Shown: positions 51,826 to 61,292, counted from the first letter of the stretch. The stretch is DNA of 64,000 nucleotides from Alphaproteobacteria bacterium (GCA_900769705.1 CAAGHP010000013.1:124001-188000), one strand, 5' to 3'. Notes: generated from the sequence alone by a model not told the origin. Translations and numbers: made by a program.

Positions 51826-51950
51826 GTTATTCTTCTAGCTAAACCGTTAAAAATAGGGTTGCAGGCGCAATGGCAGAATTTTTGGGCAAATTTTAAAAAA
51901 AAGCTTGATTATTTTTTTAGATTATAATATTTGTAGGGTGTTTTGAAAGT

Positions 51951-52036
51951 GCGGCCATGGCGAAATTGGTAGACGCGTAACGTTGAGGTCGTTATGAACT
52001 AAGTTCATGGAAGTTCAAGTCTTCTTGGCCGCACCA
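51951..52036 (+). tRNA. tRNA-Leu (GAG)
   Basis: An 86-nt class II tRNA with encoded CCA: acceptor GCGGCCA/TGGCCGC, anticodon loop TTGAGGT (anticodon GAG), a variable arm TGAACTAAGTTCA, and T-arm AGTTCAAGTCT. TTGATT-N17-TATTTG lies upstream. Confidence 0.93.
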
Positions 52037-52081
52037 TTTTTAAACTTACTTTGCAATTGAGACGTCAAAGGAGAGCTGGCT

Positions 52082-53035
52082 ATGTTGAAAATTTATAAAA
52101 CAGAAAACGGCGGAAAGTTAGTTAAGCTCAAACAGTCTCGAAATGTTGCTCAAGCGTGGTTCAATTTAATAAATCCGACCGGAGATGAAATCAACCAGGT
52201 TTCGTCTATGCTGAAGGTGGATCCGGATATTTTGAAAAATTCTTTGGATGCCGATGAACGTTCGCGTACCGAGGTTGATGACGGAGTCTTTTCGGCAATT
52301 ATTAACTTGCCGCTGTTGGATGAGGAAGGAAATTTTGATACGTTGCCTTGCGGTTTGGTGTTTTCTGCCAAGAATTTTTTGACTATTTGTTCTAAAGATA
52401 ACCGAATTTTAGGCGCATTTAATAAAAATACGGCCAAAACCTTTGATACGCGCGAACGTACTCGTTTTATGCTGCTGATTTTGTATAAAATTACCCAATT
52501 TTATTTGCGCTATTTGGCAATTATCAACCGTAAAACCGAACACATTGAAGATGCTTTGAAGCAAACCACCAATAATCAGGAGCTTTTTCAGCTGATAGAA
52601 ATTCAAAAGTCTTTGGTTTATTTTACTACGGCTCTGCGCGATAATCACTTGGTTTTGGAAAAAATTCTGCGTATGATAAAATCTCCTGCAACTTCAAAGC
52701 TGCTGGCGTTTACCGAAGATGATATCGATTTGCTGGAAGACGTGATTGTGGAAAATAAACAGGCTATTGAAATGGTCGATATGCATCGTTCCATTTTAGA
52801 GGGAATGATGGATGGCTTTGCCTCTATTATCAATAATAATGTAAACTTGGTTATGAAATTTTTGGCAGCTATTACGATTGTGCTTTCAATCCCGACCATG
52901 CTGGCCAGCTTTTGGGGAATGAATGTGGCGGTTCCGGCGGCAAATATGCAATATGGTTTTTGGGTGGTGCTGTCGCTTTCTGTGCTAGCAACCTTGATTG
53001 TGATTATTTATTTTCGCAAAAAAGGTATGTTTTAG
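52082..53035 (+). CDS. corA: CorA-family divalent metal transporter
   Basis: CorA is a pentameric Mg2+/Co2+ channel of the inner membrane. The 317-aa protein has a long cytoplasmic N-terminal funnel, then two C-terminal membrane helices separated by the GMN motif (FWGMNVAVP) that forms the selectivity loop. The C-terminus is basic (FRKKGMF). AAAGGAG precedes the ATG. It stands alone after tRNA-Leu. Confidence 0.93.
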   Translation: MLKIYKTENGGKLVKLKQSRNVAQAWFNLINPTGDEINQVSSMLKVDPDILKNSLDADERSRTEVDDGVFSAIINLPLLDEEGNFDTLPCGLVFSAKNFLTICSKDNRILGAFNKNTAKTFDTRERTRFMLLILYKITQFYLRYLAIINRKTEHIEDALKQTTNNQELFQLIEIQKSLVYFTTALRDNHLVLEKILRMIKSPATSKLLAFTEDDIDLLEDVIVENKQAIEMVDMHRSILEGMMDGFASIINNNVNLVMKFLAAITIVLSIPTMLASFWGMNVAVPAANMQYGFWVVLSLSVLATLIVIIYFRKKGMF

Positions 53036-53127
53036 CAAAAAATCTGTAGACTATTTAAATTCTGTCTTTTCATATTAAATCATTTTGATATATTCTTTGA
53101 TGAGTTTAAAGTTTAAGGAGAAATCTT

Positions 53128-53601
53128 GTGTGGCTCGGTTTTATGGTAATTGTCTTAACGGCGGCGGCTGATCAAATCAGCAAGTTTTTTGCTGCCGAAT
53201 ACTTGACAGAAGGTCAGCCTTGGGCTGTGATAAACTTTTTTAACTTGGTAAAAGTCTGGAATACCGGCGTCAGTTTTTCTATGTTCAACAATTATGGAAA
53301 AGCAGGAGCCATTGTTTTGAGTGTTTTTGCGCTGGGCGTGGTTGCGTTTTTAGGCTATTGGATGCTGAAAGAAACAAATAAGCTGAAAATTACCGCTTTG
53401 GCCTGCATTATCGGCGGAGCGCTGGGAAATGTGGCAGACCGCGTGCGTTTCGGCGCAGTACTGGATTTTTTGGATTTTCATTATAAAAATATGCACTGGC
53501 CGGCTTTTAATCTGGCGGATAGTTTTATCTGTATTGGTGTGTTTATACTGATTTGTCTGGAATTTATGGATAATAAAAAGAAAAAAACAGAGGAGGTTTA
53601 A
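53128..53601 (+). CDS. lspA: Lipoprotein signal peptidase
   Basis: LspA removes signal peptides from prolipoproteins at the inner membrane. The 157-aa protein has four hydrophobic segments and the catalytic aspartates in GNVADRVRFGAVLDF and FNLADSFIC. It uses a GTG start with AAGGAG upstream. It heads the lspA-DUF3035-M16-M16 operon typical of alphaproteobacteria, and its product would process the lipoprotein encoded next. Confidence 0.95.
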   Translation: MWLGFMVIVLTAAADQISKFFAAEYLTEGQPWAVINFFNLVKVWNTGVSFSMFNNYGKAGAIVLSVFALGVVAFLGYWMLKETNKLKITALACIIGGALGNVADRVRFGAVLDFLDFHYKNMHWPAFNLADSFICIGVFILICLEFMDNKKKKTEEV

Positions 53602-53602
53602 A

Positions 53603-53809
53603 ATGAAAAAGCTAAGTCTTATGTTGATGTTAGGACTGTTGGCCGTCGGGCTTTCTTCTTGCGGCTGGACTAAAGAAAAATTGGGCTTTACCCGCAAAGG
53701 GCCGGATGAAACGAAAGTTGTGAAAAAACAGCCGCTGATTTTGCCTCCGGAATACAGTGTCCGTCCTAAAAATGTGGAAGTAACAGAAGATTTTGAAGAA
53801 GATGAATAG
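53603..53809 (+). CDS. Small lipoprotein, DUF3035 type
   Basis: The 68-aa protein has a lipoprotein signal (LLAVGLSSCGW, lipobox SSC), the short TRKGPDETKVVKKQPLILPP stretch and PPEYSVRP, characteristic of DUF3035. These proteins regularly lie between lspA and the M16 proteases, although their role is unknown. AGGAGG precedes the ATG; the last codons overlap the next gene start. Confidence 0.8.
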   Translation: MKKLSLMLMLGLLAVGLSSCGWTKEKLGFTRKGPDETKVVKKQPLILPPEYSVRPKNVEVTEDFEEDE

Positions 53810-55145
53810 AATTTTTGCAATTTTATTAAGCGCAGGATTTCTTTTTATCAACGCTGCCGAAGCCAAGCTTTTTAATGCTGAAGAATTTACGCTGGATAAC
53901 GGTTTGCGGGTGGTGGTAGTAGAAAACCACAAAGCTCCGTTGATTAAGCACATGATATGGTATAGGGCCGGTGCGATTGATGAACAATTCGGCAAAGGCG
54001 GCAGTGCGCATCTGCTGGAGCATTTGATGTTTCGCGGCTCCAAAAAGGTTAAAGACGGCGAATATAATCGGATTATGCATGAAAACGGTGCAGACAGCAA
54101 TGCTTTTACCAGCTATGATATGACCGTATATCATCAATTTGCCGATATCAGCCGGCTGGAAGCTTTGATGGCTTTGGAAGCCGACAGAATGCAGAATTTG
54201 AATTTTGATGACCAAGCGTTTGCCGCCGAGCAGAAAATAGTATATCAAGAGCGCAAGCAGGTGGTAGAAAACAATCCGGCGGCTCCATTTGCCGAAAAAA
54301 TGAATTTGCTGCTGTGGGGCAATTCTCCGTACGGGCATCCGGTTACGGGGTTGGCCGAGGAAATTATGCAGCTAAATGCTGACGATGTACGCAGCTTTTA
54401 TCAGAGCTTTTATGCTCCGAACAATGCAATTTTGGTTTTGGCCGGCGATATAGATGTTAAGACAGCCAAAAAGCTGGCGCAAAAATATTATGGAAATATT
54501 GAAGCTAAAGAAATATCAAAAAACAAAATAGAGGCGGAACAGCATGATTTTGCCGAAAAAATCAAAATGAAACTGCCGTTTATAACAACTCCGAAATTGA
54601 CAATAAAATATTTGCTGCCGCATTTTTCTGCCGTTAAAGGCAATATATATGATTATATGGTGTTGGCCGAATATTTAGGCGGCGGACAAACTTCGGCACT
54701 GTATCAGGAATTGGTAACAAAAAGCCGACTGGCGGTCGGAGTTTCGGCAGGATACGCCTTCAATGCTAACGGAAACAGCGTATTTTCTGTTTTTGCAGTG
54801 CCGGCACAAAATACATCTATGCTGGCTTTGAATGTGGCTTTGCGGGAGGCTCGCGCTCAGGCTCTGCAAAGTCTGACGCCCGAAAAACTGGATAAAGTAA
54901 AAAAGAAGATGGTTGCCGATTTGGTGTTTGCCAATGACAATCCGGAAGATGCGGCGTATTGGCTTGGTTATATGCTGGTTAGTGGATTTAGTCTACAGGA
55001 GGTGCAGAATTACGCCGATAATATAAGTTCCGTGACATTGGACGGAGTTTTGCAGGCGGCAAGAGAAGTATTTTTGGCGGTTCCAAATGTTGAAGGTGAG
55101 CTTCTGCCGTTAAATGCGCCGGAGGGAGACAAGCAAAATGATTAA
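53802..55145 (+). CDS. M16 zinc peptidase, catalytic subunit
   Basis: The 447-aa exported protein starts MNRIFAILLSAGFLFINAAE (signal peptide). The zinc motif HLLEHLMF (HxxEH) is followed about 75 residues later by the downstream glutamate region (ALEADRMQNL), so this subunit should be active. The C-terminal half is the noncatalytic M16 domain. It uses ATG 53802, overlapping the lipoprotein gene. It is paired with the next gene as a catalytic/noncatalytic couple, probably acting in the periplasm on peptides. Confidence 0.9.
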   Translation: MNRIFAILLSAGFLFINAAEAKLFNAEEFTLDNGLRVVVVENHKAPLIKHMIWYRAGAIDEQFGKGGSAHLLEHLMFRGSKKVKDGEYNRIMHENGADSNAFTSYDMTVYHQFADISRLEALMALEADRMQNLNFDDQAFAAEQKIVYQERKQVVENNPAAPFAEKMNLLLWGNSPYGHPVTGLAEEIMQLNADDVRSFYQSFYAPNNAILVLAGDIDVKTAKKLAQKYYGNIEAKEISKNKIEAEQHDFAEKIKMKLPFITTPKLTIKYLLPHFSAVKGNIYDYMVLAEYLGGGQTSALYQELVTKSRLAVGVSAGYAFNANGNSVFSVFAVPAQNTSMLALNVALREARAQALQSLTPEKLDKVKKKMVADLVFANDNPEDAAYWLGYMLVSGFSLQEVQNYADNISSVTLDGVLQAAREVFLAVPNVEGELLPLNAPEGDKQND

Positions 55146-56553
55146 GCATGCCAAACCGAAAAACTTTGTTTATTATCTGAAACGTTTGGCCGTTTTAGCG
55201 GTAGCGTTGTGTTTTATTATGCAAATTCCGGTAGTTATCAAACATTTTGATTCCATTGATATTGAAGGAATTTTAGATAAATCAGAGCTGAAAAATGTTC
55301 ATTTTAAGGCTAAGGTGCAGAAAATTGAACAGGGAGCTTTGACTGCGTATTTTATGGAAGAGCATTCTAATCCGATTGTCAGTATCAGTTTTATTTTTCA
55401 AAATGCCGGTGCGGCGCATGATGACGAAAATAAGCAGGGAATGGCGCTGCTGGCTGCGGCTTTGCTGACAGAAGGCGCCGGAGATTATGACAGCCGAACT
55501 TTTAAGGAAGCGGCAGAAGAAAACGGCGTAAAAATTGGGTTTTCTGTGTCAGCCGATGATTTTTCCGGCAGTTTGGCGTTTCCTAAAGCTAATATGCCAG
55601 CGGCAGTTAATTTGTTTAAAGCTGCTTTATATGAACCGCATCTGGAAGAAGATGATATCAATATCAAAAAGCAGCAATTGCTGACAGCTTTGCAGATGCA
55701 GAAAGAAAATCCGAAACAGCTGCTGGCAAACAAGTTTAAGGAAGATATTTTTGCCGGTCACCCTTATGCGCGCAATTCTATAGGTAAAGCGGCAGACATT
55801 CAGTCGGTTACGGCAGAAGAAATGCGGGAGTTTTTACGGAATAATCTGGCTCAGGACAATATAATTGTCGGAATTGCCGGCGATTTATCAAAAAATGAAG
55901 CTCAGAATGTTCTGGCGGATTTATTTGCCGGTCTGCCGATGAAAAGCCAAGCTAAGCCGCTGGCAAAAATAGATTTTTCGGCCGACGGGGTTGAATACAG
56001 CGTCGAACGGAAATCGGCGCAGGCAATGACACGGCTGGCAGCACGCGGTACTTACCGCGACAGTGTTGATTTTTATCCGTTATATATTGCAAACTATATT
56101 TTCGGGGAGTCCGGCTTGAGTTCCAGACTTTCGAAAATAATCAGAGAGCGTGAAGGGCTGACTTACGGAGTATATACTTATCTCAGCAACAGTGATGCGG
56201 TTGCGTTGATAGAAGGCGGATATTCTTCAACTCCCGAAAACTTTGAAAAAGCCAAAGAATTACTGAAAAAAGAGTGGTTGAAACTGGGAAAAGAAGGTGT
56301 CAGTACGCAAGAGCTTGATGAAGCCAAAAAGTCTCTGCTTAACTCTTTTTACTTGCGTTTTGCCACGATTGACGGCATATCAGATATGCTGACGGCAATG
56401 CAGAAATATAATTTAGGGATTGATTTTTTGGATAAACGTAACGATTATATCCGCAATGTGTCGAATAAAGATGTAAATGCGGCGGCAAAGAAATATTTTA
56501 ACAGCATACCGGATTTTGTAAATATAGGGGTTGATAATTTGGGAGAAAAATAA
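55138..56553 (+). CDS. M16 peptidase-like protein, noncatalytic subunit
   Basis: The 471-aa protein has an N-terminal membrane segment (LKRLAVLAVALCFIMQIPVV) and an M16 fold. The HxxEH zinc motif is replaced (KQGMALLAAALLTEGAG), so it is probably structural, as in mitochondrial processing peptidase pairs. SKIIREREGLTYGVYTYLSN and the glycine-rich GESGLSSRL loop are preserved. ATG 55138 follows GGAGG and overlaps the end of the catalytic subunit gene. Confidence 0.9.
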   Translation: MIKHAKPKNFVYYLKRLAVLAVALCFIMQIPVVIKHFDSIDIEGILDKSELKNVHFKAKVQKIEQGALTAYFMEEHSNPIVSISFIFQNAGAAHDDENKQGMALLAAALLTEGAGDYDSRTFKEAAEENGVKIGFSVSADDFSGSLAFPKANMPAAVNLFKAALYEPHLEEDDINIKKQQLLTALQMQKENPKQLLANKFKEDIFAGHPYARNSIGKAADIQSVTAEEMREFLRNNLAQDNIIVGIAGDLSKNEAQNVLADLFAGLPMKSQAKPLAKIDFSADGVEYSVERKSAQAMTRLAARGTYRDSVDFYPLYIANYIFGESGLSSRLSKIIREREGLTYGVYTYLSNSDAVALIEGGYSSTPENFEKAKELLKKEWLKLGKEGVSTQELDEAKKSLLNSFYLRFATIDGISDMLTAMQKYNLGIDFLDKRNDYIRNVSNKDVNAAAKKYFNSIPDFVNIGVDNLGEK

Positions 56554-56556
56554 AAG

Positions 56557-58197
56557 ATGTTTGGTAGAAATAAGTTAAAATCTTGGGCAAAACTGGAAAG
56601 TTTATACAGTCATTTCAAAAAAATGCAGATGAAGGATTTGTTTGCGGCAGATGAAAGGCGTGCTGACAAATATACCATTCAGTTTGAAAATTTGCTTTTG
56701 GATTATTCCAAAAACCGCATAGATGATAAAATTATGGCGGCATTGTTTGATTTGGCACGCGAGCGTGATGTTTGCGGCAGAATTAAAGCTATGTTCAACG
56801 GCGAAAAAATTAACACAACCGAAAAACGCGCGGTTTTACATACGGCTCTGCGGCATCAGGATAACACGCCGGTCTATGTCGACGGCCGCGACGTTATGCC
56901 AAAAATCCGCGAAGTTTTGGGGCGTATGAAAGATTTTTCCGAAGCGGTGCGTTTGGGAACTTTTACCGGCTATACCGGTAAAAAACTGACAAATATTGTT
57001 AATATTGGCATCGGCGGTTCTGATTTAGGACCGTTTATGGCTGTGGAAGCTCTGCGTCCGTATTGGGCCAAAGATATTAAATGCTATTTTATTTCTAATA
57101 TTGACGGCACCGCCTGTGCCGAAGTTTTGAATAAGATTGATCCTGAAACAACCTTGTTTATTGTGGCTTCCAAAACATTTACAACCATAGAAACTTTGAC
57201 TAACGCCAGAACCTGCCGCAAATGGCTGGTAGATGCTTTGGGCGAACATGCTGTAGCCAAGCACTTTATCGCGCTTTCCACCAACAAGGCAGAGGTTGAA
57301 AAGTTCGGCATCAATCCTGACCATATGTTTGAATTTTGGGATTTTGTCGGCGGCCGCTACTCGATGTGGTCGGCTATCGGTATGATTATTGCCATCGCGG
57401 TAGGTTTTGAAAATTTTGAGCGTATGCTTAAAGGCGCTGACGCTATGGATAAGCATTTTGCCCAAACCGATTTGGAACATAATATTCCGATAATTTTGGC
57501 GCTTTTGGGTATTTGGTACAACAATTTTTACGGCATCCATCGCTATTGTGTGGTACCGTACGACCAATATCTTAAATATCTGCCGGCTTATTTGCAGCAG
57601 CTGGATATGGAAAGTAACGGCAAATCAATCGGACTGGATAATAAAGCGGTTAATTACGCTACCGGACCGGCTTTGTTCGGCGGCGCCGGAACCGATGTAC
57701 AGCATTCGTTTTTTCAGCTTTTACACCAAGGTACGGAAATTGTACCGGTTGACTTTATTATTCCGGCGATTTCACATAATGAAATCGGCAATCATCATCC
57801 GATTTTGCTGTCTAATGTTTTGGCGCAAGGCGAGGCTTTAATGCAAGGCAAAACTGTTGAGGAAGCTGCCTTAGAACTTGAAAAATCCGGCAAAAGCAAA
57901 GAAGAAATAGAAGCTTTGAAAAAGTATAAAAGCTTTTCCGGCAATCGTCCGTCAAACACCATTGTGGTTAAAAAGCTTGATCCGTACACGCTGGGCATGC
58001 TGGTTGCCATGTATGAGCATAAGGTATATGTTCAGGGTGTGATTTGGAACATTAACTCGTTTGATCAGTTTGGGGTTGAACTAGGCAAAAAGCTGGCGCT
58101 GAACATTCTACCGGAAATTGAGGGAACAGCTTTTGGTGTTGAGCATGACAGCTCTACAACCTCGCTGATTAACTACATCAAAAAAATCAGAAAGTAG
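56557..58197 (+). CDS. pgi: Glucose-6-phosphate isomerase
   Basis: Pgi interconverts glucose-6-phosphate and fructose-6-phosphate. The 546-aa protein has the family signatures IGIGGSDLGPFMAVEAL, ASKTFTTIETLTNA, GGRYSMWSAIG, and GVELGKKLA near the C-terminus. It follows the M16 pair by three bases and precedes mutL, so one long operon is likely from lspA to mutL. Confidence 0.97.
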   Translation: MFGRNKLKSWAKLESLYSHFKKMQMKDLFAADERRADKYTIQFENLLLDYSKNRIDDKIMAALFDLARERDVCGRIKAMFNGEKINTTEKRAVLHTALRHQDNTPVYVDGRDVMPKIREVLGRMKDFSEAVRLGTFTGYTGKKLTNIVNIGIGGSDLGPFMAVEALRPYWAKDIKCYFISNIDGTACAEVLNKIDPETTLFIVASKTFTTIETLTNARTCRKWLVDALGEHAVAKHFIALSTNKAEVEKFGINPDHMFEFWDFVGGRYSMWSAIGMIIAIAVGFENFERMLKGADAMDKHFAQTDLEHNIPIILALLGIWYNNFYGIHRYCVVPYDQYLKYLPAYLQQLDMESNGKSIGLDNKAVNYATGPALFGGAGTDVQHSFFQLLHQGTEIVPVDFIIPAISHNEIGNHHPILLSNVLAQGEALMQGKTVEEAALELEKSGKSKEEIEALKKYKSFSGNRPSNTIVVKKLDPYTLGMLVAMYEHKVYVQGVIWNINSFDQFGVELGKKLALNILPEIEGTAFGVEHDSSTTSLINYIKKIRK

Positions 58198-58206
58198 ATT
58201 TTAGCT

Positions 58207-60057
58207 ATGCCAATCCGCGTTTTACCCTCTAATTTAGTCAATCAAATAGCTGCCGGCGAAGTTATTGAGCGTCCGGCGTCGGTTATAAAAGAGCTGGTGG
58301 AAAATGCGATTGATGCCGGTGCTGATAAAATAGAAATAACACTAATCGGCGGCGGTAAAAATCTGATAACAGTCAGCGATAACGGCAAGGGTATCAGTCC
58401 GGAAGAGCTTCCGCTGGCAGTTGAAAGGCATGCCACTTCAAAACTGCCGGATAATGATTTGTTTAACATCAATTTTCTTGGTTTCCGCGGTGAGGCGCTG
58501 CCGTCTATTGCCTCTGTGGCGAAAATGACTATCAGCTCGCGTCAAAAAGGTGCCGACAGCGGTTGGCAAATCAGCGTAAACGGCGGAGATAAAGGTGAGG
58601 TTAGGCCGGCGGCTATGGCTTTGGGAACCAAAATTGAAGTTCGTGATTTGTTTTATACAACGCCGGCGCGTCTGAAGTTTATGAAATCAGATTCATCGGA
58701 AGCGGCACAATGCGTGGATATGATACAGCGCATAGCTTTGGCAAATCCGCAGATTTCTTTTTATCTGGAAAGCGATGGCAAAAAGAAAGTAGCCTTAAAT
58801 GCCTGTCAGGGAGAGCTATTTGACTGCCGACAGCGTCGCGTTGCCGATGTAATGGGCGGCGAGTTTGAAGAAAATTCCGTGGCGATTGACGCACATAATG
58901 ACTTTTGCCGAATCAGCGGTTTTATCGGGGTGCCTACCTATAACAAAGCCAATTCTCTGTCAGAGTTTTTGTTTGTAAATAACCGTCCGGTGCGCGATAA
59001 GCTTATTTTAGGTGCAATTAAAGGCGCTTATCAGGATATGATGACTTCAGGACGCTATCCGGCTTGCGCTGTGTTTATTGAAGTGGAACCGATGTATGTT
59101 GATGTGAACGTGCATCCGACCAAAGCGGAAGTGCGTTTTTATGATAACGGAGCTATCCGCGGACTGCTGGTGGGCTGTATGCGACATGCTTTGAGTCTGG
59201 GAGGACAAAAAAGCGCCGAAACGGGCGGTCTGGAGCATCTGCTGCAACGAACCATAGAAGGCGAAGAAACAGAGTTGGCGCCGCAGCCGGCTGAAAACTA
59301 TATGCTGCGCGAACCGGCTGCCGGTTTTGCAGCAACTCCGTTTAATCATGTGCATAGTTTTGTCGGCGGTAACAGAGGAAAAAGCACGGTTTCTACAATG
59401 TCTATACCGGCGCTGGAAAGTAAATTTTCGGTGCGTGTGGCGGAAAAACCTGACCCAGAAACACTGGATGAAGTCGGTGAGCTTGGATTGGCCAAGGCTC
59501 AGTTTCACAACACATATATAATTTCTCAGACCGAAGACAGCATTGTGATTATAGACCAGCATGCCGCACATGAGCGTATTACTATGGAGCGTATGAAACA
59601 AAGTATGGCTAAGCATGAGCAGGTGCAAACTCAAATGCTTCTGCTGCCTGAAGTGGTGGATTTAAGTCTGTCGGAAAAAGAAAATATTTTGGAATATGCG
59701 CCGCAATTAGCGCAGCTGGGGCTGAGGCTTGAAGAATTCGGAACATCTGCGGTTTTGGTGCGGGAAATTCCGGCGCTGCTCGGCGAGACGGATGTGAAAA
59801 AGCTGGTTAGGGATATGGCGGCGGAAATTTCCGAATGGGGCAGCGAATATGCTTTGAGCGATAAAATCCACCATATTTGCGCGACTATTGCCTGTCATGG
59901 TTCGGTGCGGGCAGGGCGGTCGCTGAATATAGAAGAAATGAACCGCCTGCTGCGCGATATGGAAAAAACAGAGCATTCAGGACAATGCAATCACGGACGG
60001 CCTACTTATGTTAAGATTAAGCTGGCGGATATAGAAAAACTCTTTGAACGCCGCTAG
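58207..60057 (+). CDS. mutL: DNA mismatch repair protein MutL
   Basis: MutL couples mismatch recognition by MutS to strand excision. The 616-aa protein has the GHKL ATPase N-terminus (NQIAAGEVIERPASVIKELV, DNGKGI, ATSKL, GFRGEALPSIASV), a linker and a C-terminal dimerisation/endonuclease domain with DQHAAHERI and a CxHG-type CHGSVRAG plus GRPTY. The DQHAxxER motif indicates an endonuclease-type MutL, common in alphaproteobacteria. No clear Shine-Dalgarno sequence. Confidence 0.96.
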   Translation: MPIRVLPSNLVNQIAAGEVIERPASVIKELVENAIDAGADKIEITLIGGGKNLITVSDNGKGISPEELPLAVERHATSKLPDNDLFNINFLGFRGEALPSIASVAKMTISSRQKGADSGWQISVNGGDKGEVRPAAMALGTKIEVRDLFYTTPARLKFMKSDSSEAAQCVDMIQRIALANPQISFYLESDGKKKVALNACQGELFDCRQRRVADVMGGEFEENSVAIDAHNDFCRISGFIGVPTYNKANSLSEFLFVNNRPVRDKLILGAIKGAYQDMMTSGRYPACAVFIEVEPMYVDVNVHPTKAEVRFYDNGAIRGLLVGCMRHALSLGGQKSAETGGLEHLLQRTIEGEETELAPQPAENYMLREPAAGFAATPFNHVHSFVGGNRGKSTVSTMSIPALESKFSVRVAEKPDPETLDEVGELGLAKAQFHNTYIISQTEDSIVIIDQHAAHERITMERMKQSMAKHEQVQTQMLLLPEVVDLSLSEKENILEYAPQLAQLGLRLEEFGTSAVLVREIPALLGETDVKKLVRDMAAEISEWGSEYALSDKIHHICATIACHGSVRAGRSLNIEEMNRLLRDMEKTEHSGQCNHGRPTYVKIKLADIEKLFERR

Positions 60058-60123
60058 TCGCAGTCTCTTGAAAAAGTGCCGAAAGCGCTTATCTCTTTTT
60101 AAAGATAACAGAGGAGATTAGCC

Positions 60124-60345
60124 ATGGGTACATTTTTGAAATATGCGTTTTATTTAGCAATAATATTTATTATCTATTTAGTGATTGCCGGATTTTATGA
60201 AGGTAAAATTACCAAAAATTCTACGGTTAGCGAAGTTGGTTCAGAGGTTTCGACAAATGCTAAACGCATAATTTCCGACACTTATAAAGATACTAAAGCT
60301 GAACTTAAAAATCAAAATGACAATCCGTCGGCTTCGGAAAAATAA
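60124..60345 (+). CDS. Small single-pass membrane protein, 73 aa
   Basis: One hydrophobic segment (YAFYLAIIFIIYLVIAGFYE) followed by a polar tail with SEVGSEVSTNAKRIISDTYK and Lys/Asn-rich end. GAGGAG precedes the ATG. No family recognised. Hairpins upstream suggest its own transcript. Confidence 0.65.
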   Translation: MGTFLKYAFYLAIIFIIYLVIAGFYEGKITKNSTVSEVGSEVSTNAKRIISDTYKDTKAELKNQNDNPSASEK

Positions 60346-60416
60346 AAGTTGACGATTACCGGCAAAGCAGATATAACAAAGAGGTAATATAAATTATTCT
60401 CTAAATTATTAGCATT

Positions 60417-60968
60417 ATGGATAAACAATCTAAATTTAAGCTTTTAGAAGAAATTGCTTTAACCAGAGATGAAGCCGAAGAATATTTTGAGCAGCAAGAA
60501 ACAGAAGAAGAAAATCCTAACCGCATTTTTTTGCCGATGTCTATTGTTTATGAAACAAAAAGAAAAAAACTGCGAGTGTTGCCATATTTGGATTTAAACC
60601 TAAAAGACAAAGTATGGGGTATTTCATTTAACGGTTTGTTGGTGCATAAACAAGATATTGCTGCAAACACGTACAAAAGTCTGCACGAAATCTTGCACAA
60701 AGAAAATATTCAATGCAGCAAATATTCTCGTTTTCGTAATTTTCCTAGTTTGGGACACTGGGAACAACTGTTTGCACATATGACGGAGTTTAATAATATG
60801 ATGTTCGTGTTGCGTAAACATGGCATAGAAGCCGATGATTTACAGACAGAAGTCATGTATTTATCCGCCAAAGGCATATTAAGCAATTTTTTGCCTGAGC
60901 CGGGAGCTTTAGCTTTTGCTAAAGATGATGACACGCCGATAAAATCGCGCTTTGTCGTTTATTTGTAG
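60417..60968 (+). CDS. Hypothetical protein, 183 aa
   Basis: A soluble protein with an acidic helical N-terminus (IALTRDEAEEYFEQQETEEE), a beta region (VWGISFNGLLVHKQDIAANT) and a helical C-terminus. No family recognised. The start lacks a Shine-Dalgarno sequence (GCATTATG context). It ends with a terminator at 60987. Confidence 0.65.
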   Translation: MDKQSKFKLLEEIALTRDEAEEYFEQQETEEENPNRIFLPMSIVYETKRKKLRVLPYLDLNLKDKVWGISFNGLLVHKQDIAANTYKSLHEILHKENIQCSKYSRFRNFPSLGHWEQLFAHMTEFNNMMFVLRKHGIEADDLQTEVMYLSAKGILSNFLPEPGALAFAKDDDTPIKSRFVVYL

Positions 60969-60986
60969 ATTTGTTTTGTGTTTTTG

Positions 60987-61023
60987 AAAAGCCGTTCTAA
61001 AATTTAGAACGGCTTTAAGTTTT
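60987..61023 (+). terminator. Intrinsic terminator
   Basis: AAGCCGTTCTA pairs with TTAGAACGGCTT and is followed by a T-rich run. Confidence 0.8.
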
Positions 61024-61028
61024 TGTGC

Positions 61029-61057
61029 TTTACTTTCTAACTTTATTCCGTTAAAAT
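61029..61057 (+). promoter_or_regulatory. Promoter of the structured leader RNA
   Basis: TTTACT (61029-61034) and TAAAAT (61052-61057) are 17 bases apart, putting the transcript start near 61064. Confidence 0.5.
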
Positions 61058-61081
61058 AATGCAGGATAGGTAATAGTCTGT

Positions 61082-61257
61082 CTGGGGTGTCGTAGCCTCT
61101 TGGTTTATACGTCTTTAGGTAAAGACGTTAATAAAGTGTACCTTCTAGCGTGAGCTGGAAGGTAGCAAAATATGCTATATTTGCAATAGCTAATATGCTA
61201 CACTATCTTATAAACCATAGTTACGAACTTCCAGCTGTCCCGCCGACAGCTTTTTTT
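61082..61257 (+). ncRNA. Structured leader with alternative antiterminator/terminator pairing (putative riboswitch)
   Basis: A basal stem forms between CTGGGGTGTCGTA (61082-61094) and TACGAACTTCCAG (61222-61234), with an upper stem GGTTTATA (61102-61109)/TATAAACC (61209-61216). Inside are CGTCTTT/AAAGACG, CCTTCTAGC/GCTGGAAGG and AGTGTA/TACACT helices. A terminator AGCTGT/ACAGCT plus seven T ends at 61257. AGCTGGAAG (61153-61161) is exactly complementary to CTTCCAGCT (61228-61236), which overlaps both the basal stem and the terminator. That gives mutually exclusive folds 35 bases before the pilin start. Class unknown. Confidence 0.6.
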
Positions 61258-61292
61258 GTTATTGTTCAAATAAAATAAGAAAGGAAGTTACA

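Noticed and set aside
61053..61257. 6S RNA
   Set aside because: CTGGGGTGTCG faintly resembles the 6S 5' end, but the multi-helix centre and the overlapping terminator do not fit the 6S long-stem and central-bubble layout.
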